Below are positions 23,891 through 27,019 of a stretch of 27,019 bases of DNA, in pieces (within the stretch, counting starts at the first letter, position 1; every line of letters starts with the position of its first letter). The stretch lies in NCBI GenBank assembly GCA_949283445.1, contig CASDTD010000147.1, positions 1 to 27,019 on the forward strand, in the 5' to 3' direction. The stretch comes from an uncultured Coriobacteriia bacterium. GTDB taxonomy: Bacteria > Actinomycetota > Coriobacteriia > Coriobacteriales > QAMH01. A model generated the notes under the pieces. It ran no database searches, had not been told where the DNA came from, and worked only from the letters and a program-made list of their open reading frames with translations. The position numbers and the translations under genes are program-made.

Positions 23891-23956
23891 CATGCCATTA
23901 CAGCTGCTCAGGCAATATGAGCGTGGTTCTGCATCCGGATGTGGCAGGGGAGAGGC

Positions 23957-24535
23957 ATGGAGCTACTCGAGGAGAGGATTCGCAAAGACGGCGTGGTGAA
24001 GGAGGGGAACGTCCTCAAGGTGGACAACTTCCTCAACCACCAGATGGACGTCGAGCTGTTCAGGGAGATGGCGCAGCAATGGCATGAGGATTTCGCGGAC
24101 TGCCCCATCAACAAGGTGCTGACTATCGAGGCCAGCGGCATCGCCATCGCCGCTATCGTGGGCGCTGTGTTCGGCGTGCCGGTGCTCTTCGCCAAGAAGA
24201 GCAAGAGCCTTAACATCGACGGCTCCGTTTACTGCGCGAAGGTGGATTCGTTCACGCACAAGACCACGTCCGACGTCATCGTCTCCAAGAAATATCTCGG
24301 CCCCGACGACCACGTTTTCATCATTGACGATTTCATGGCCAACGGCTGCGCGGTCAACGGCCTCATCGAGATCTGCGAGATGGCAGGCGCGACGGTGGAA
24401 GGCGTCGGCATCGCCGTGGAGAAGGGCTTCCAAGGCGGTGGCGATGCTCTGCGCGCACGTGGCGTGCGCGTGGACTCGCTTGCCATCGTGGAAGCCATGG
24501 ACGCTGCGACCGGGGAGATCACGTTCCGCTCATGA
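23957..24535 (+). CDS. xpt: Xanthine phosphoribosyltransferase
   Basis: A 192-residue type I phosphoribosyltransferase converting xanthine and PRPP to XMP in purine salvage. The opening [12 protein letters not shown] and [12 protein letters not shown] match Xpt closely. The PRPP-binding loop [11 protein letters not shown] lies at 120-130, and the [11 protein letters not shown] block at 78-87 is family-specific. The ATG at 23957 has an AGGGGAGAGG site. Its TGA stop overlaps the ATG of the permease gene by four bases (ATGA), so the two are translationally coupled, as in the xpt-pbuX operons of Firmicutes. Regulation by a guanine riboswitch, common in Firmicutes, is not seen here; a promoter-level control is more likely. 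Confidence 0.95.
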   Translation: MELLEERIRKDGVVKEGNVLKVDNFLNHQMDVELFREMAQQWHEDFADCPINKVLTIEASGIAIAAIVGAVFGVPVLFAKKSKSLNIDGSVYCAKVDSFTHKTTSDVIVSKKYLGPDDHVFIIDDFMANGCAVNGLIEICEMAGATVEGVGIAVEKGFQGGGDALRARGVRVDSLAIVEAMDAATGEITFRS

Positions 24536-25944
24536 AAGACGACAAGACCACGGCTCCCGAAGAGGAGCATGCAGAAACGCTCGAAGACGCGCTGGCGGAT
24601 TTTCACGGCAAGGTGTCGCTCGCGAAGGCGCTGCCCTACGGTATCCAGCACGTCCTGGCGATGTTCGTCGCCAACCTCGCGCCCATCGCCATCATCTCCG
24701 CCGCGGCGGGCTTCGACGAGGCGATGAGCTCGAGTCTCATTCAAAACGCCATGATCGTGGCGGGTATCTGCACCTTCGTGCAGTTGTTCGCCATCTGGCG
24801 CATCGGCTCGAAGCTGCCCATTGTCATGGGCGTGAGCTTCACGTTCGTCACGGTGCTGTCGGGCATCGCGGTCAACTACGGGTACGGCACGGTCGTGGGC
24901 TCGGTCATCGCCGGCGGGCTCATACTCATGGTGCTCGGCCTGCTCGCCAAATACTGGCGGCGTTTCATCGGGCCGGTCGTGTCGGCGGTCGTCGTCATCG
25001 TCATCGGCTTCTCGCTGCTCTCTACCGGCGCAGAGACCTTCGCGGGCGGCTCCGGCGCGCCGGATTTCGCCTCGCCGCAAAACCTCGCGCTCGGTTTCAT
25101 ATCGCTACTTGCCTGCCTGCTGTTCCAGATTTTCGCGCGCGGCAGCGTCAAGCAGCTTTCCGTGCTGTTCGGCCTTGTCGTCGGCTATATCGTGGCGCTG
25201 TTCATGGGCAAGGTCGACCTCGCCGCGTTTCAGGGTCTGCAGGTTGTGTCCCTGCCGCATGTGATGCCGTTCGCGCCCGAATTCAACGTCGGTGCCATCA
25301 TCTCCGTGACCTTGCTGTTTTTGGTGAGCGCGGCGGAAAACATCGGCGATACGGCTGCCATCACGCAGATTGGCTTCAGGCGTGAGCCGACTGAGCGCGA
25401 GATTGCGGGGTCGGTGTCGGCTGACGGCTTCACGAGCGCCATCGCCGGCATCTTCGGTTGCTCGCCGCTCACGACCTTCGCGCAGAACATCGGCCTCATC
25501 GGCATGACGCACGTGCTCAACCGCAAGGCCATCGCGTGCGGCGCGGGCATCTTGGTCATCGCCGGGTTTGTGCCCGCTGTGAGCGCAGCGTTTTCCTCCG
25601 TGCCCGACGCGGTGCTGGGCGGCTGCACCATCATGATGTTCGGCACCATCGTCACGAGCGGCTTTCAGATGATTTCCCGGGCGGGCTTCACGCAGCGCAA
25701 CATCACCATCGCTGCCACGGCGCTTGCCATCGGCATCGGGTTCACGCAGGTGGGCGGTATCTTCACGGCGTTTCCGAAAATCGTCCAGAGCATCTTCGTG
25801 GATAACTCCATCGCGCTCACTTTCGTGGTGGCGCTGGTCATGAACCTCGTGCTGCCAGGGCGTGAAAAAGACGCGGGCGCGAAGGGCGACGCGAGTGAGG
25901 AGAGCACTGCTGCTGGCGAGGACGAGGCAGGCGCTCACGCCTGA
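24532..25944 (+). CDS. pbuX: NCS2-family xanthine/uracil permease
   Basis: A 470-residue nucleobase:cation symporter of the NCS2 family with about 14 hydrophobic segments. The NCS2 signature [11 protein letters not shown] places the motif Gln318-Asn319 in the usual substrate-site region, and the upstream [10 protein letters not shown] is the matching conserved block with its Glu. The N-terminal 30 residues and the last 35 are hydrophilic and acidic. It overlaps xpt by four bases, so xanthine or a close purine is the likely substrate; within NCS2, uracil and uric acid carriers look similar, so the exact base is inferred from the operon. The stop is TGA. Confidence 0.9.
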   Translation: MKDDKTTAPEEEHAETLEDALADFHGKVSLAKALPYGIQHVLAMFVANLAPIAIISAAAGFDEAMSSSLIQNAMIVAGICTFVQLFAIWRIGSKLPIVMGVSFTFVTVLSGIAVNYGYGTVVGSVIAGGLILMVLGLLAKYWRRFIGPVVSAVVVIVIGFSLLSTGAETFAGGSGAPDFASPQNLALGFISLLACLLFQIFARGSVKQLSVLFGLVVGYIVALFMGKVDLAAFQGLQVVSLPHVMPFAPEFNVGAIISVTLLFLVSAAENIGDTAAITQIGFRREPTEREIAGSVSADGFTSAIAGIFGCSPLTTFAQNIGLIGMTHVLNRKAIACGAGILVIAGFVPAVSAAFSSVPDAVLGGCTIMMFGTIVTSGFQMISRAGFTQRNITIAATALAIGIGFTQVGGIFTAFPKIVQSIFVDNSIALTFVVALVMNLVLPGREKDAGAKGDASEESTAAGEDEAGAHA

Positions 25945-25964
25945 CGCGAGGTGCCGGCGTGGTG

Positions 25965-26069
25965 TTGCCAGAACTTCGCCATCTTGCCAATTCACGATAA
26001 AACGCTGACCTGGGGACACATGACGTTTTCCCAGGTCAGAGGCTTATCTGAAAATGAAGGTTCTGGCAA
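25965..26069. repeat. Nested inverted repeats between convergent genes
   Basis: Outer arms TTGCCAGAAC (25965-25974) and GTTCTGGCAA (26060-26069) enclose inner arms CTGACCTGGG (26005-26014) and CCCAGGTCAG (26030-26039). Both pairs are perfect 10-mers. The segment fills the 128-bp gap between the permease and the epimerase genes and may serve as a two-way terminator, although no T-run follows either arm. Confidence 0.6.
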
Positions 26070-26072
26070 GAA

Positions 26073-26909
26073 CTACTCTTCTAACAACCCTTCAATCGGC
26101 GCGAGCGGTGCCACGCGCAGCTCGCCGCAATAGCGGGTGGCCCGCGGAGTGACCAGACCCGTTTTAGGCACGATCATCGTCACGGTGAGGTCGGCTGCGA
26201 CGCACGGGGTGGCTGCGGTGCCTGTCTGCGCGGAAAGCCCGCTTGGCACGTCGGCAGCAACGACGAGGCAGCTGTCGGGGCGCATCTCATGCACCGTTAT
26301 AATCCAGCTTGCATAGGGTGCGCGCACCTCTGCTCCTGAAAAGCCCGTGCCCAAGATGGCATCGACAATCATGCTGGCCATGCTCACGTAGATGCCCAGC
26401 TTGAGGATGTCAGGACTGACCAGGATACGCGCATGGTCGCACGCACTCAGCTCGCGTTCAGCCGTCAGGGCCGCATCGCGTGCCGGTTGCGCCGTGATGC
26501 CGGCGGCGGGACGCTTTGTTACCACAGTCACGTCGTAGCCGTTCCGTGCGAGCAGTTGAGCCGCCACCCAGCCGTCGCCGCCGTTGTTGCCCGACCCGCA
26601 CAGTACCACGACGCGAAGCGGCTCGAATTCGGAATCTTCGGGTTCGACGAACTCCACCGAAGCGTCGTGCGCCAGTGCCCGTGCGTATTCGATTTCCGCA
26701 ACATGCTCCGCTTTCCGTTGCGTGTCCTGCTGTTCCAGAATTTCCCGCGCTGCATCCGCGACTGCTGTACCAGCGCGCTGCATGAGCTCTGCAAGCGAGG
26801 TGCCCGCTTCGGCTATGCGGCGCTCCAGCTCGACGACCTGCGCCACGTCGAGAACCGGTCTGTTCGCTGCGTCGAGCGCCGCTTGCTGGCGCTGTTCGTT
26901 TTCTGCCAC
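26073..26909 (-). CDS. nnrE: NAD(P)H-hydrate epimerase (YjeF N-terminal domain)
   Basis: A 278-residue stand-alone epimerase that interconverts the R and S forms of hydrated NAD(P)H for repair. The YjeF_N signature GSGNNGGDG lies at 105-113, DAILGTGFSG is the metal and substrate loop, and ADVPSGLSAQTG is the third conserved block. The partner dehydratase domain (NnrD, often fused C-terminally) is absent here and must lie elsewhere. Residues of about 58-98 form a charged insertion before the motif. The start is taken as GTG at 26909, where AAGGAG lies 6 bases upstream; the ATG at 26990 would add 27 residues without a ribosome site. Upstream lies a T/C-rich stretch up to the window end. Confidence 0.9.
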   Translation of the reverse strand: MAENEQRQQAALDAANRPVLDVAQVVELERRIAEAGTSLAELMQRAGTAVADAAREILEQQDTQRKAEHVAEIEYARALAHDASVEFVEPEDSEFEPLRVVVLCGSGNNGGDGWVAAQLLARNGYDVTVVTKRPAAGITAQPARDAALTAERELSACDHARILVSPDILKLGIYVSMASMIVDAILGTGFSGAEVRAPYASWIITVHEMRPDSCLVVAADVPSGLSAQTGTAATPCVAADLTVTMIVPKTGLVTPRATRYCGELRVAPLAPIEGLLEE

Positions 26910-27019
26910 CTGCTGCTCCTTTTTTGTTCGTATGCTCTGGTCAATGATACTGCGAAAGAGGGGAGCGGTTCGCGCCCAATGTGAACGCATGGCCGCTTGA
27001 CGAAAAGGAAAAAAAGGAA

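Noticed and set aside
23891..23956. Purine riboswitch in the xpt leader
   Set aside because: The leader is about 60 nt and lacks the conserved loops and the P1 stem of the guanine aptamer.

Overview
This 27 kb window is dense, GC-rich and bacterial. It has short intergenic gaps, Shine-Dalgarno sites of the AAGGAG/GAAAGG type, and GTG or TTG starts at several genes. Gene content points to an obligate or facultative anaerobe: a class III ribonucleotide reductase (nrdD/nrdG), corrinoid/tetrahydrofolate methyl transfer with an acetogen-type MetF-MetV protein, a Cys-rich ferredoxin with a Crp/Fnr regulator, and glutamate dehydrogenase. My best guess is a gut-type anaerobic actinobacterium of the class Coriobacteriia. 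That is an inference from gene content and base composition, not a search result. I see no tRNA or rRNA gene, no insertion sequence and no CRISPR array. It reads as chromosomal core or metabolic DNA rather than a mobile island.

Layout. 1-1569 (-): monoacylglycerol-lipase-like hydrolase followed by glycerol kinase (cut by the window edge), a lipid-glycerol uptake pair. 1793-3672 (+): corA-type metal channel overlapping a diacylglycerol-kinase-family lipid kinase, closed by a bidirectional terminator. 3748-7147: a divergent one-carbon module with a corrinoid protein (-) facing a MetF-MetV fusion and a methyltetrahydrofolate methyltransferase (+). 7255-8850 (+): MOP-type flippase. 9168-10535 (-): SstT Ser/Thr symporter. 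10743-12628 (+): flavin/PNPOx-fold protein, then an MFS transporter. 12921-14709 (-): alpha/beta hydrolase plus cysteine-synthase-like enzyme. 14898-15371 (+): UspA. 15609-16964 (+): glutamate dehydrogenase carrying one in-frame TGA. 17247-18371 (+): DUF2974-type hydrolase, converging on the ferredoxin protein (18351-19013, -), which is divergent from a Crp/Fnr regulator (19171-19860, +). 20191-23681 (+): nrdD, an ACT-like protein and nrdG behind NrdR boxes. 23957-25944 (+): xpt plus an NCS2 purine permease. 26073-26909 (-): NAD(P)H-hydrate epimerase.

How the parts work together. The corrinoid module could move methyl groups between a cobalamin protein and tetrahydrofolate and oxidise or reduce them at MetF. 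The substrate-specific methyltransferase and the corrinoid activase are not in the window. The xpt/permease pair is a purine salvage operon. The nrdD region carries three NrdR-box-like palindromes and a perfect DnaA-box sequence. The ferredoxin/Crp-Fnr pair has a 14-bp palindrome placed exactly where a class II activator would sit.

The observations most worth following are the single UGA codon in an otherwise intact gdhA (with a hairpin just after it), the nrdD control region, the strongly structured 150-nt segment after nrdD, and the -41.5 palindrome. None of these proves a new system. Each has a simple deciding test.
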